Positions 17,901-27,670 are shown, counted from the stretch's first letter. The stretch: 64,000 bases of DNA from Flavobacterium sp. LC2016-01 (GCF_009711135.1 NZ_WMIC01000002.1:496001-560000); one strand, 5' to 3'. A program made the numbers and translations. The notes: generated from the sequence alone by a model not told the origin.

Positions 17901-18932
17901 ATGAAAGTAACCATAGACGGTCAAAGTATAGACGTAGAGCCAGGAACAACGATCCTGCAGGCTGCACGTATGATTGGTGGAGATTTGGTACCGCCAGCCA
18001 TGTGCTATTACTCAAAATTAAAAGGCAGTGGCGGAAAATGCCGTTGTTGTTTAGTTGAAGTTTCTAAAGGAAGTGAAGCTGATCCAAGACCAATGCCAAA
18101 ATTAATGGCATCTTGTGTAACAGGATGTATGGACGGAATGGAAGTAAACAGTAAATCTTCTGACAGAGTAACGGAAGCTCGTAAATCTGTAACAGAATTT
18201 TTATTAATCAACCACCCATTAGACTGCCCAATTTGTGATCAGGCTGGTGAATGTGATCTTCAAAATTTAAGTTTTGAGCACGGAAATCCTAAATCACGTT
18301 TTATTGAAGAAAAAAGAACATTTGAACCAGAAGATATTGGTCCAAATATTCAACTGCATATGAACCGTTGTATTTTATGCCAAAGATGTGTACAAGTTGC
18401 AGATCAATTGACAGACAACAGAGTTCACGGAGTATTAGATCGTGGTGATCACGCTAATATTTCAACTGGGATTTCTAAAGCAATCGACAATGAGTTTTCT
18501 GGAAACATGATTGACGTTTGTCCAGTTGGAGCTTTAACAGACAAAACTTTCCGTTTTAAATCAAGAGTTTGGTTTAACAAACCTTATAACGCGCACAGAG
18601 AATGTACTACTCCAGGATGTTGCGGTAAAACTACAGTTTGGATGTTTGGTGGAGAAATTCAGCGTGTAACGGGTCGTAAAGACGAGTACCATGAAGTTGA
18701 GGAATTCATTTGCAACAGCTGTCGTTTTGATCACAAAGATGTGAATGACTGGGTTATTGAAGGACCAAGAGAATTTGAAAAAGATTCTGTTATCAACCAA
18801 AATAACTACACTCAAAAATTAGAGAAAGTACAAATCGATACTGAAAAGAATATTCTTATGGGTAGAGATATTGACCGTAAAAAAATTAGTATGGCTGAAA
18901 TTCCATTAAACACTAACAACAAAAATTCTTAA
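17901..18932 (+). CDS. nuoG: NADH-quinone oxidoreductase subunit G, short form
   Basis: 343 aa, against about 700-900 for E. coli-type NuoG. Present: N-terminal 2Fe-2S domain with CYYSKLKGSGGKCRCC (cluster N1b), the His/Cys motif HPLDCPICDQAGECDLQ (N5), two 4Fe-4S-type groups CILCQRC and CPVGALTD (N4), and the start of the molybdopterin-type domain with CTTPGCCGKTT and FICNSC (possible N7 site). The protein stops there, so the large C-terminal molybdopterin-like domain is missing. The stop overlaps the nuoH start and the sequence is otherwise intact, so this is a natural short form rather than a pseudogene. Confidence 0.93.
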   Translation: MKVTIDGQSIDVEPGTTILQAARMIGGDLVPPAMCYYSKLKGSGGKCRCCLVEVSKGSEADPRPMPKLMASCVTGCMDGMEVNSKSSDRVTEARKSVTEFLLINHPLDCPICDQAGECDLQNLSFEHGNPKSRFIEEKRTFEPEDIGPNIQLHMNRCILCQRCVQVADQLTDNRVHGVLDRGDHANISTGISKAIDNEFSGNMIDVCPVGALTDKTFRFKSRVWFNKPYNAHRECTTPGCCGKTTVWMFGGEIQRVTGRKDEYHEVEEFICNSCRFDHKDVNDWVIEGPREFEKDSVINQNNYTQKLEKVQIDTEKNILMGRDIDRKKISMAEIPLNTNNKNS

Positions 18933-19990
18933 TGATGGTAGATGGTGCGTTTATTATAGAAAAAAGTGTTGTAATTGTTGTGGTTTTTGCTGTAACAATG
19001 ATTATGGCGATGTATTCTACTTGGGCGGAACGTAAAGTTGCTGCTTTCCTTCAGGATCGTGTTGGACCAAACCGTGCAGGTTGGGGAGGTTTATTACAGC
19101 CTCTTGCTGATGGTATGAAATTATTCTCAAAAGAAGAATTTGAACCAAATACACCTAATAAATTTTTATTTGTTGTAGGGCCGGCAATCTCAATGAGTAC
19201 AGCTTTGATGACAAGTGCTGTAATTCCTTGGGGAGATAAACTTCATGTTTTTGGGAGAGAAGTTATTCTTCAGGCAACAGATGTAAATATCGCTTTATTA
19301 TACATTTTTGGAGTTCTATCTGTTGGAGTTTATGGTATCATGATTGGTGGATGGGCTTCTAACAATAAATTCTCATTAATGGGAGCTGTTCGTGCAGCAT
19401 CGCAAATGGTTTCTTATGAAGTTGCAATGGGATTATCAATGATTGCATTATTGATGATGACAGGAACAATGAGTTTAAAAGAAATTTCATTACAGCAGCA
19501 AGGCATGAACTGGAATGTTTTGTATCAGCCTTTATCCTTTTTAATTTTCTTAATTTGTTCGTTTGCAGAAACTAACAGAACTCCTTTTGACTTAGCAGAA
19601 TGCGAAAGTGAATTAATTGGAGGTTATCATACTGAATATTCTTCTATGAAAATGGGATTCTATTTATTTGCTGAATATGCAAGTATGTTTACTTCTGCAA
19701 CTATTATTTCAGTATTGTTTTTTGGGGGCTATAATTATCCTGGAATGCAATATATAGTAGAGAATGTTGGTGTAAATACAGCTAACTTATTAGGAATTGC
19801 AGTATTGTTTGCAAAAATATGTTTCTTCATATTTTTCTATATGTGGGTTCGTTGGACTATTCCAAGATTTAGATATGACCAATTAATGAACTTAGGCTGG
19901 AGAATTTTGATTCCGCTTTCGATTATTAATATTATGATTACGGGTGCTGTTATATTGAGACACGATATCGCAGCTGCCTTAGGATTCTAA
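18932..19990 (+). CDS. nuoH: NADH-quinone oxidoreductase subunit H
   Basis: 352 aa with eight helices; it links the quinone cavity to the membrane arm. Signature segments: AERKVAAFLQDRVGPNRAG, the amphipathic loop QPLADGMKLFSKEEF, and AETNRTPFDLAECESELI with the conserved acidic residues. Its ATG overlaps the nuoG stop (TAATG), a sign of translational coupling. A second ATG follows directly (18935). The 159-bp gap after it holds a palindromic element. Confidence 0.97.
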   Translation: MMVDGAFIIEKSVVIVVVFAVTMIMAMYSTWAERKVAAFLQDRVGPNRAGWGGLLQPLADGMKLFSKEEFEPNTPNKFLFVVGPAISMSTALMTSAVIPWGDKLHVFGREVILQATDVNIALLYIFGVLSVGVYGIMIGGWASNNKFSLMGAVRAASQMVSYEVAMGLSMIALLMMTGTMSLKEISLQQQGMNWNVLYQPLSFLIFLICSFAETNRTPFDLAECESELIGGYHTEYSSMKMGFYLFAEYASMFTSATIISVLFFGGYNYPGMQYIVENVGVNTANLLGIAVLFAKICFFIFFYMWVRWTIPRFRYDQLMNLGWRILIPLSIINIMITGAVILRHDIAAALGF

Positions 19991-20004
19991 GAACCGTAAT
20001 GACC

Positions 20005-20074
20005 TAGCCCTGATAGAAGCGGCATCCTTTTATGGTGGGGTTCACCATAAAAGATACAGCGGATAGCAGGATTA
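20005..20074. repeat. 70-bp palindromic element, copy 1 (between nuoH and nuoI)
   Basis: Begins TAGCCCTGATAG and ends GGATAGCAGGATTA. The core is a perfect 11-bp stem, CTTTTATGGTG (20027-20037) with CACCATAAAAG (20043-20053), around the loop GGGTT. A second copy is at 53059-53130 with the same loop and flanks but a different stem sequence. Confidence 0.8.
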
Positions 20075-20149
20075 AGCTTCAAATAAAAATAAAATAGATT
20101 TTGAATTTGATTGATCTCAAATTGTAAATCATAAATCATAGATTAAAAA

Positions 20150-20695
20150 ATGTCAATAGAAACTATATCATTATCGGGTAGAAAAAAGGTGGTGTCAAAT
20201 AAGGACATGACTTTTATTGAGCGATTGTATCTTGTGGCGATTGTAAAAGGTTTGGCTATCACGCTTAAACACCTTTTTAGAAAAAAAGTTACGATTCATT
20301 ATCCTGAACAGGTTAGACAAATGAGTCCGGTTTATCGTGGTCAGCATATGCTGAAACGTGATGAGCAAGGCCGTGAAAACTGTACTGCCTGCGGATTATG
20401 TGCATTATCTTGTCCAGCAGAAGCGATTACAATGAAAGCTGCTGAACGTAAAGCGGATGAAAAACATTTGTACAGAGAAGAAAAATATGCTGAAATATAC
20501 GAGATCAATATGCTTCGTTGTATTTTCTGTGGTTTATGTGAAGAAGCTTGTCCAAAAGATGCTATTTACTTAACTACTTCTAAAGTTTTAGTTCCTGCCA
20601 GCTACGAAAGAGAAGATTTCATTTTTGGAAAGGACAAATTGGTGATGCCTTTAGAAATGGCTATCAAAAATGCTCAACTTAATAACGCTAACTAA
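20150..20695 (+). CDS. nuoI: NADH-quinone oxidoreductase subunit I
   Basis: 181 aa ferredoxin-like subunit with two 4Fe-4S clusters (N6a, N6b). Both ligand sets are complete: CTACGLCALSCPAEAI (about residues 82-97) and CIFCGLCEEACPKDAI (about 124-139). The N-terminal amphipathic helix region (IVKGLAITLKHLFRKK) anchors it to the membrane surface. Stop and nuoJ start are adjacent (overlap of one base). Confidence 0.98.
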   Translation: MSIETISLSGRKKVVSNKDMTFIERLYLVAIVKGLAITLKHLFRKKVTIHYPEQVRQMSPVYRGQHMLKRDEQGRENCTACGLCALSCPAEAITMKAAERKADEKHLYREEKYAEIYEINMLRCIFCGLCEEACPKDAIYLTTSKVLVPASYEREDFIFGKDKLVMPLEMAIKNAQLNNAN

Positions 20696-21234
20696 TGATA
20701 CATATTCCTGATTTTGCACACGCAACAACTGTACAAGTTATATTTTGTTTCTTAGCGTTTATCACGGTAATTACCGCTTTCTTGACCATTTTTAGCCGAA
20801 ATCCAATTCACTCAGCGATTTACTTAGTGATTTGTTTCTTCTCTATTGCCGGTCATTATTTACTATTAAATTCTCAGTTTTTAGCAATTGTACATATTAT
20901 AGTCTACTCCGGAGCCATTATGATTTTGTTCCTGTTTACGATTATGCTTATGAATTTGAATGAGCAAAGAGATGTTCACCGACCTAGAATTACGCGTTTA
21001 GGAGCTATTGTTTCGTTCTGTTTGATTGTGATTGTTTTGATTACAATCTTCATTAACTCTAAACCAATTGTTGGTGAATACGATTCAACTGGAGAAGATT
21101 TCCAATCTATTAAAGTATTAGGTAAAATATTATTGAACGAATATATGGTACCATTTGAATTTGCTTCAGTTTTACTTTTAGTTGCAATGATTGGAACTGT
21201 ATTATTGTCTAAAAAAGAAAAATTAAATAAATAA
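20695..21234 (+). CDS. nuoJ: NADH-quinone oxidoreductase subunit J
   Basis: 179 aa with five helices. Conserved: [25 protein letters not shown], then the family pattern [13 protein letters not shown] at about 68-80, whose pi-bulge helix is important for coupling. Overlaps nuoI and nuoK by one base each, so translation is coupled. Confidence 0.95.
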   Translation: MIHIPDFAHATTVQVIFCFLAFITVITAFLTIFSRNPIHSAIYLVICFFSIAGHYLLLNSQFLAIVHIIVYSGAIMILFLFTIMLMNLNEQRDVHRPRITRLGAIVSFCLIVIVLITIFINSKPIVGEYDSTGEDFQSIKVLGKILLNEYMVPFEFASVLLLVAMIGTVLLSKKEKLNK

Positions 21235-21554
21235 TGGGTAATATATTAAATCAAATAGGTATTGAAAATTACATCTTTTTAAGTGTTGTACTTTTTTGTA
21301 TTGGTGTTTTTGGTGTATTGTACAGACGAAATGCTATTATCGTTTTCATGTCAATCGAAATCATGCTAAATGCTGTAAACCTTTTATTTGTTGCATTTTC
21401 GACTTATCATCAAGATGCTCAAGGACAGGTTTTCGTATTCTTTTCGATGGCTGTAGCAGCTGCCGAAGTAGCAGTTGGATTAGCAATTTTAGTTTCTATT
21501 TTTAGAAACATTGGCTCAATTAGTATCGATAACTTAAAAAACTTAAAAGGATAA
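21234..21554 (+). CDS. nuoK: NADH-quinone oxidoreductase subunit K
   Basis: 106 aa with three helices, an MrpC-like subunit. Conserved glutamates are in [13 protein letters not shown] (helix 2) and [11 protein letters not shown] (helix 3). Overlaps nuoJ by one base and lies 6 bp before nuoL. Confidence 0.96.
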   Translation: MGNILNQIGIENYIFLSVVLFCIGVFGVLYRRNAIIVFMSIEIMLNAVNLLFVAFSTYHQDAQGQVFVFFSMAVAAAEVAVGLAILVSIFRNIGSISIDNLKNLKG

Positions 21555-21560
21555 ATAGAA

Positions 21561-23444
21561 ATGGATACCAATTTAGCTTTACTTTTAGTATTAACTCCTT
21601 TTTTAGGATTTTTAATTAATGTTTTCTTTGGAAAAAGCTTAGGGAAAACAGTTTCTGGAGCAATCGGAACTGTTGCTGTAGCGATTTCTTTTGTTGTTAC
21701 GCTTGTTCTTTTTAATCAAATAACTTCAACTGGAAAAGCAATTGAAGTTACTTTATTTGATTGGATTCAAATAAGCAATCTTAAAATCAATCTTGGATTT
21801 TTATTAGATCAATTGTCTGTTCTTTGGTTATTATTCGTAACCGGAATCGGATCTTTGATTCACTTATACTCTATCAGTTACATGCATGATGATGAGAATA
21901 TGCACAAGTTTTTTGCGTATTTGAATCTGTTTATATTCTTCATGATTACACTTGTAATTGGAAGCAACTTATTAGTTCTTTTCATTGGATGGGAAGGTGT
22001 TGGACTTTGTTCTTATTTGCTTATCGGATTTTGGCATAAAAACCAGGATTATAACGATGCTGCAAAAAAGGCTTTCATCATGAACAGAATTGGAGATTTA
22101 GGTCTTTTGATTGGAATGTTCATCCTTGGTTCAATGTTCTCAACTTTAGATTATGCAACTTTAAAAACAGCAATTGCTGGAGCTTCAAATTTAAATTTAC
22201 CATTACTTTCTTTAGCTGCTTTATGTTTGTTTATTGGAGCTTGTGGTAAATCAGCTCAAATTCCATTATACACTTGGCTGCCAGATGCGATGGCTGGACC
22301 AACTCCGGTTTCGGCATTGATTCACGCTGCTACAATGGTAACAGCAGGTATTTTTATGGTTACAAGATTAAATTTTGTTTTTGATCTAGCTGTTGATGTA
22401 CAAACTGTAATTGCAATTATTGGAGCTATAACTTCATTAGTAGCTGCAACAATCGGTTTAGTTCAAAACGATATTAAAAAAGTACTGGCTTACTCTACAG
22501 TTTCTCAATTAGGATTAATGTTTTTAGCATTAGGATTTGGAGCATATGAAGTAGCGGTATTTCACGTAATCACTCACGCTTTCTTTAAAGCTTGTTTATT
22601 CTTAGGATCTGGATCTGTTATTCACGGATTACATGGCGAGCAGGATATGCGTAAAATGGGTGGACTTCGCAAAGCGATGCCAATTACTTTCTGGACAATG
22701 TTGATTTCTTCATTGGCTATTTCTGGAGTTCCGTTTTTCTCAGGTTTCTTCTCAAAAGATGAAATCTTAATGACTGCCTTCCACCACAGTATTCCACTAT
22801 ATGTTGTTGGATCTGTTGCTTCAATCATGACAGCTTTCTATATGTTTAGATTAATGTTCCTGACTTTCTTTAAAGAGTTTAGAGGAACAGAAGAGCAAAA
22901 ACATCATTTACACGAAAGCGGTGCATTAATCACTATTCCACTTATCATTTTAGCTATATTGGCAACTTTTGGCGGATTAATTAGTTTGCCAGGAAACAGC
23001 TGGTTAAATGAGTACCTTGCTCCTCTTTTCACTAAAGCGGCTGGCGAAGAACACCATTTAGGAACTACAGAATACACTTTAATGGGTGTTGCTGTTTTAG
23101 GCGGATTATTAGGAATTTTAATTGCTTATTTTAAATATTTCAAACAAGACAATGTTCCTGAAGCAGATGAAAACATTACGGGCGTAGCAAAAGTTTTATA
23201 TAACAAATATTATGTAGATGAAGCTTATGATGCCATTTTTGTTCGTTCGGTAAACGGATTATCAAGATTCTTTAGAGACTATATTGAAACTGGTTTATCA
23301 GCTCTTGTTTTCGGATTAGGAAAAATAACCAATGAATTAGCTTTTCAAGGCAAAAAACTACAGACTGGAAGTATCGGATTATACCTTTTTGCTTTCGTTA
23401 TTGGTCTTTGCGCGATTGTTTCTTATATATTTTTAGCTCAATAA
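21561..23444 (+). CDS. nuoL: NADH-quinone oxidoreductase subunit L
   Basis: 627 aa, the distal antiporter-like subunit of the membrane arm. Key residues are present in FIGWEGVGLCSYLLIGFW (transmembrane helix 5 Glu), GKSAQIPLYTWLPDAMAGPTPVSALIHAATMVTAG (helix 7/8 Lys and His region; shown here as separate blocks GKSAQIPLYTW and HAATMVTAG), and KACLFLGSGSVIHG. The C-terminal 130 residues include the long lateral helix. Complete length for the family. Confidence 0.97.
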   Translation: MDTNLALLLVLTPFLGFLINVFFGKSLGKTVSGAIGTVAVAISFVVTLVLFNQITSTGKAIEVTLFDWIQISNLKINLGFLLDQLSVLWLLFVTGIGSLIHLYSISYMHDDENMHKFFAYLNLFIFFMITLVIGSNLLVLFIGWEGVGLCSYLLIGFWHKNQDYNDAAKKAFIMNRIGDLGLLIGMFILGSMFSTLDYATLKTAIAGASNLNLPLLSLAALCLFIGACGKSAQIPLYTWLPDAMAGPTPVSALIHAATMVTAGIFMVTRLNFVFDLAVDVQTVIAIIGAITSLVAATIGLVQNDIKKVLAYSTVSQLGLMFLALGFGAYEVAVFHVITHAFFKACLFLGSGSVIHGLHGEQDMRKMGGLRKAMPITFWTMLISSLAISGVPFFSGFFSKDEILMTAFHHSIPLYVVGSVASIMTAFYMFRLMFLTFFKEFRGTEEQKHHLHESGALITIPLIILAILATFGGLISLPGNSWLNEYLAPLFTKAAGEEHHLGTTEYTLMGVAVLGGLLGILIAYFKYFKQDNVPEADENITGVAKVLYNKYYVDEAYDAIFVRSVNGLSRFFRDYIETGLSALVFGLGKITNELAFQGKKLQTGSIGLYLFAFVIGLCAIVSYIFLAQ

Positions 23445-23454
23445 TTTTATAACT

Positions 23455-24894
23455 ATGAACGTTTCTCTTATATTAATTATTCTTTTAGTTGGTGCCTTTA
23501 TCACCTATTTTGCTGGTGACAAACTCGCTTCAAAAGTAGCTTTGTTCTTTAGTTTGGCAGCTTTGGGCTGTTCGGTTGTATTGTTAAATCATTTTAATGC
23601 TGGTGAAAGTATCAGTTTAGTAAATGCTTGGATTACACAGCCTAAAATTTCATTTGCTTTAAACGCTGATGGATTAGCAATTGCAATGCTTTTATTGACT
23701 ACGGCTTTGACCCCAATTATTATATTTTCTTCTTTCGGAAATGAATATAAAAACTCAAAAGCTTTTTATGCATTAATTCTATTTATGGCTTTTGCAATGA
23801 CAGGAACTTTCCTTGCTGCAGATGGTCTTTTATATTATATTTTCTGGGAATTAGCACTTATTCCAATTTACTTTATTGCTCTTATTTGGGGTAACGGAGA
23901 TGCTGAAGAACGCAGAAAAGCAGTTGTAAAATTCTTTATTTATACACTTGCAGGTTCTTTATTCATGTTAACTGCTTTTATCTATTTATACACAAAAGCA
24001 CACAGTTTCTTGATTGAAGATTTATACAAATTAAATCTTTCTGCTGATGAACAGCTTTGGATTTTCTTAGCTTTCTTTTTGGCTTACGCAATTAAAATTC
24101 CAATTATTCCTTTTCATACATGGCAGGCAAATGTGTACCAAAAAGCACCAACTGTTGGAACAATGCTTTTATCTGGTATCATGCTGAAAATGGGATTGTA
24201 CAGTGTTATTCGCTGGCAATTGCCACTTGCACCTCTTGCTGCAAAAGAATACATGAATATTTTTATTGCTTTAGGAATTGCAGGTGTAATCTACGGTTCA
24301 ATCGTAGCATTAAGACAAAAAGATTTAAAGAAATTATTGGCATATTCTTCTCTTGCTCACGTTGGATTAATTGCTGCAGGAACTTATACTTTAACAGTTG
24401 ATGGTTTCCGCGGAGCAGTTTTACAAATGATCGCTCACGGTTTTGTAGTAGTTGGATTATTCTACGCTGCAGAGATTATCTACAGAAGATTTGAAACAAG
24501 AAATATTGCCGAATTAGGCGGTATTCGTACACAATCTCCAAAATTTACTTCAATGTTTTTAATTTTGGTTTTGGCTTCTGTTGCTTTACCGACTACATTT
24601 AACTTCATTGGAGAGTTTACAGTTTTATATAGTCTTTCTCAAATTAATATCTGGTTTGCTGTTTTAGGCGGAACAACTATTATTTTAGGAGCTTATTATA
24701 TGTTGAAAATGTTCCAAAACGTAATGCTAGGTGAAACCAATTCTAAAACTTTTGCAGATGTCTCTGTAAATGAAGGAATTTCTATGGTAGCGATTATTGC
24801 TGTTTTGATTTTCTTTGGATTCTATCCAAAACCAATAACAGATTTGATTACACCGAGTTTAGAAACAATACTAAACGTTATCAATAAAAATTAA
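23455..24894 (+). CDS. nuoM: NADH-quinone oxidoreductase subunit M
   Basis: 479 aa antiporter-like proton-pumping subunit with about 14 helices. Key motifs: FWELALIPIYFIAL (helix 5 Glu), IKIPIIPFHTWQANVYQKAP (helix 7 Lys), and the discontinuous-helix segment LKKLLAYSSLAHVG. Follows nuoL by 10 bp. Confidence 0.97.
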   Translation: MNVSLILIILLVGAFITYFAGDKLASKVALFFSLAALGCSVVLLNHFNAGESISLVNAWITQPKISFALNADGLAIAMLLLTTALTPIIIFSSFGNEYKNSKAFYALILFMAFAMTGTFLAADGLLYYIFWELALIPIYFIALIWGNGDAEERRKAVVKFFIYTLAGSLFMLTAFIYLYTKAHSFLIEDLYKLNLSADEQLWIFLAFFLAYAIKIPIIPFHTWQANVYQKAPTVGTMLLSGIMLKMGLYSVIRWQLPLAPLAAKEYMNIFIALGIAGVIYGSIVALRQKDLKKLLAYSSLAHVGLIAAGTYTLTVDGFRGAVLQMIAHGFVVVGLFYAAEIIYRRFETRNIAELGGIRTQSPKFTSMFLILVLASVALPTTFNFIGEFTVLYSLSQINIWFAVLGGTTIILGAYYMLKMFQNVMLGETNSKTFADVSVNEGISMVAIIAVLIFFGFYPKPITDLITPSLETILNVINKN

Positions 24895-24950
24895 TATTTT
24901 AAATAAAATAAATTAGGGCGTTTTAGATTTCCTAAATCAAAAAAACAAAA

Positions 24951-26342
24951 ATGAATACATTAATAGCTATAACAGGATTGGGTATTTTTTGCCTATTGTT
25001 TGAAATTCTAAATTTTAGAAAAGGCATTGTTCCGTTTACCATTTTAGGTTTATTGGGAGTTTTGGCACTTAACTATTATGAATTTGGATCAACGGCAAGT
25101 TATTATAATAATATGATTACAGTGAGCAAGTTCTCTACTGCTTTTTCATCATTATTTATTATTTTGACTATTTTCCTGGTAGCGTTAAGTCATAATTTCT
25201 ACGAAAACCACCAGACAAAAATCTCCGATTATATTGCAATAAAAGTATTTTTATTAGCTGGAGCTGTTGCTATGGTTTCTTTTGGAAACTTAGCAATGTT
25301 TTTCTTAGGAATTGAAATTCTTTCTATTGCATTATATATACTTGCTGCAAGTGATCGTTTGAATATTAAAAGTAATGAGGCTGGTATGAAATATTTCTTG
25401 ATGGGATCTTTTGCCTCTGGAATTATTTTATTCGGAATTTGTTTGATTTATGGAGCAATGGGAACTTTTGATGTTGCTGAAATTTACGAAAGCTCTTTAT
25501 CTGCTGAATTGCCAATCTGGTTTCCTATCGGAATGATTTTAATGACAATCGGAATGTTTTTTAAAGTTGCTGCTGTACCATTTCATTTCTGGGCTCCAGA
25601 TGTTTATGAAGGTTCTCCAGCTTTGACAACTGCTTTAATGAGTACGCTGGCAAAAGTTGTAGCTATTGCAACACTTTATAAATTAGTAGCAGGTTTAAAC
25701 TTAATTCCTTCTCTAGAAAATCAAGATCTTTTAGGAACATTTGAGCATATTATTGTAATCATCTCAATTGCATCGATGACAGTTGGAAATATAATGGCAT
25801 TGCGTCAGGTAAATGTGAAACGTATGCTGGCATTTTCTGGAATCTCTCACGCAGGTTTCATGTTAATGACATTTTTATCAATTGCAACTTCTGCCGGAGT
25901 TTTATTGTATTATGCTGCAGCTTACGCATTAGCCGGAATTGCTGCGTTTAGTGTTATTTTATATGTTTGCAAAAATCAGGATAATGAAGATATTACAAAC
26001 TTTCACGGTTTAGGAAAAACAAATCCGCTTTTGGCTGCAATTTTAACTGGTTCATTATTATCAATGGCCGGAATTCCAATTTTCTCTGGATTTTTTGCTA
26101 AATTATTCTTATTCAATCAAACAATTCAAGCAGGTTATATTGCCTTAGTTATTGTTGCAGTTATCAACTCTATCATAAGTGTTGGTTATTATTTCAAACT
26201 AATATTAGCAATGTATTCTAAAGAGCCAAATGAAGAACGCACAGGAAAACCATTTCTTATTTATGCAGTTGCAATAATTTCAATTACTTTGAATATTGTT
26301 TTAGGTTTATTTCCTTCTTTGGTTTTAGATTTATTGAGCTAA
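24951..26342 (+). CDS. nuoN: NADH-quinone oxidoreductase subunit N
   Basis: 463 aa, the third antiporter-like subunit. Motifs: FLGIEILSIALYIL (Glu of helix 5), FKVAAVPFHFWAPDVYEGSP (helix 7 Lys), NVKRMLAFSGISHAG (helix 11 region). It is the last gene of the operon; a strong terminator follows 22 bp after the stop. Confidence 0.97.
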   Translation: MNTLIAITGLGIFCLLFEILNFRKGIVPFTILGLLGVLALNYYEFGSTASYYNNMITVSKFSTAFSSLFIILTIFLVALSHNFYENHQTKISDYIAIKVFLLAGAVAMVSFGNLAMFFLGIEILSIALYILAASDRLNIKSNEAGMKYFLMGSFASGIILFGICLIYGAMGTFDVAEIYESSLSAELPIWFPIGMILMTIGMFFKVAAVPFHFWAPDVYEGSPALTTALMSTLAKVVAIATLYKLVAGLNLIPSLENQDLLGTFEHIIVIISIASMTVGNIMALRQVNVKRMLAFSGISHAGFMLMTFLSIATSAGVLLYYAAAYALAGIAAFSVILYVCKNQDNEDITNFHGLGKTNPLLAAILTGSLLSMAGIPIFSGFFAKLFLFNQTIQAGYIALVIVAVINSIISVGYYFKLILAMYSKEPNEERTGKPFLIYAVAIISITLNIVLGLFPSLVLDLLS

Positions 26343-26364
26343 AAAATACAATTTTATATATAGA

Positions 26365-26394
26365 AAACCATCCGAACCAACGGATGGTTTTTTT
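26365..26394 (+). terminator. terminator of the nuo operon
   Basis: AAACCATCCG (26365-26374) pairs with CGGATGGTTT (26381-26390), loop AACCAA, then T-run. Confidence 0.92.
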
Positions 26395-26504
26395 ATTTTC
26401 AATCCGTTTTATTTAGACGAAAAAATCATGTTAAAAATTTAACTCAAATTGTTTCAGATAAAAAAAACTCCATATATTTGAGTTCACTAAAAGCACAAAA
26501 AATT

Positions 26505-27275
26505 ATGGCCTTTAATTCAAAAAATCCATTTTTAAGCAGCAAACGTTTTTCATCTAATGCTGTTTCAAGAGCTGAAGAAGTACACGAAGCGCAAATTATT
26601 GACTACAATCAAGAAATGACCGTTTCAGGTACAATTAATAAAACAGCTATTTTATTTTTAATTCTATGTGGAGCTGCCATGGTAACTTGGTGGATGGCTT
26701 TTAATGGAATAAACATCATGATTCCTGCAATGGGAGGAGCAATCGTTGGATTGATTTTAGTATTAATTTCAGCGTTCAAACCACAATATTCGCCTTATTT
26801 AGCACCTGGCTATGCATTATTTGAAGGTCTGTTTATTGGAGGTATATCTGCAATTTTTGAAGCAATGTACCCTGGAATTGTAATTAATGCTGTTGCTGCG
26901 ACGTTAGTAACTTTTTTAGTTTGTTTAGGTTTATACAAATTTGGAATCGTAAAAGTTACTGAAACATTCAAATCAGTAGTAGTTGCTGCTACATTGGCGA
27001 TTGCAACTTATTATATACTTTCTTGGTTAGCTTCTCTAGTATTCAATTTCACTCCTGTTCATTACGGAAACGGAATGATGAGCATTGGAATCAGTGTTTT
27101 TGTAATTGTTATTGCAGCTTTAAACTTATTCTTAGATTTCGATCAAATTGAAAAAGGTGCACAGCAAAGAATGCCAAAATATATGGAATGGTTTGGCGCT
27201 ATGGGATTAGTAATTACATTAGTTTGGTTATACATCGAATTCCTAAGACTATTATCGAAATTATCGAAAAAATAA
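26505..27275 (+). CDS. Bax inhibitor-1/YccA family membrane protein
   Basis: 256 aa from the ATG at 26505 (MAFNSKNPFLSSKRF); the in-frame TTG at 26478 lies in the leader. Seven helices are visible between residues 52 and 250, with the family segments PGYALFEGLFIGGISAIFE and LDFDQIEKGAQQRMPKYMEW (the acidic DFDxIE motif seen in bacterial BI-1-like proteins). Bacterial relatives have been described as pH-dependent calcium leak channels or as FtsH-associated YccA; which applies here is open. It is monocistronic with its own terminator. Confidence 0.9.
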   Translation: MAFNSKNPFLSSKRFSSNAVSRAEEVHEAQIIDYNQEMTVSGTINKTAILFLILCGAAMVTWWMAFNGINIMIPAMGGAIVGLILVLISAFKPQYSPYLAPGYALFEGLFIGGISAIFEAMYPGIVINAVAATLVTFLVCLGLYKFGIVKVTETFKSVVVAATLAIATYYILSWLASLVFNFTPVHYGNGMMSIGISVFVIVIAALNLFLDFDQIEKGAQQRMPKYMEWFGAMGLVITLVWLYIEFLRLLSKLSKK

Positions 27276-27293
27276 TTTTTTTCTAACCTTATA

Positions 27294-27332
27294 AAAAAAG
27301 CCTTTTTGAAAATTCAAAAAGGCTTTTTTTTT
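27294..27332 (+). terminator. terminator after the Bax inhibitor-like gene
   Basis: AAAAAGCCTTTTTGAA pairs with TTCAAAAAGGCTTTTT, followed by further T. Confidence 0.9.
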
Positions 27333-27629
27333 ACCTCTATATCTTCTAAAAGCTCGTTTAAAAAACTTTCAGAAATAGCTTTCCTTTTAAAACTTCATTC
27401 CAAAAAAATAGTCAGTTCTACTACTTTTAATCCAAAAGAAATCCAAATAATTTTTCTATAAAGGACAAAATTCCTAAAAGCAATTAATAAAAAGTAATAC
27501 ATTTCCTATTTTATTGAAATATGCTGAAATTTTTAAATTTTTTCAAGATTTTAAAAATCTTCGTCATCTCTACTTAATTCCCAATATTCAAAAACGTAGT
27601 AAAAATAAGACTTAACAACAAATTTGAAT

Positions 27630-27670
27630 ATTATGTAATAAATTACAATTAGTGCAATTTATTACATAAT
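27630..27670. promoter_or_regulatory. 15-bp inverted repeat upstream of the pectate lyase promoter
   Basis: ATTATGTAATAAATT (27630-27644) and AATTTATTACATAAT (27656-27670) are exact reverse complements with an 11-base spacer. The arms share the TGTAAT-like core of the operator 84 bp downstream, so this may be an upstream regulator site, or a long hairpin. Confidence 0.6.

Noticed and set aside
17901..18932. nuoG as a pseudogene
   Set aside because: All metal ligands are intact and the stop overlaps the nuoH start, so the short form is natural.
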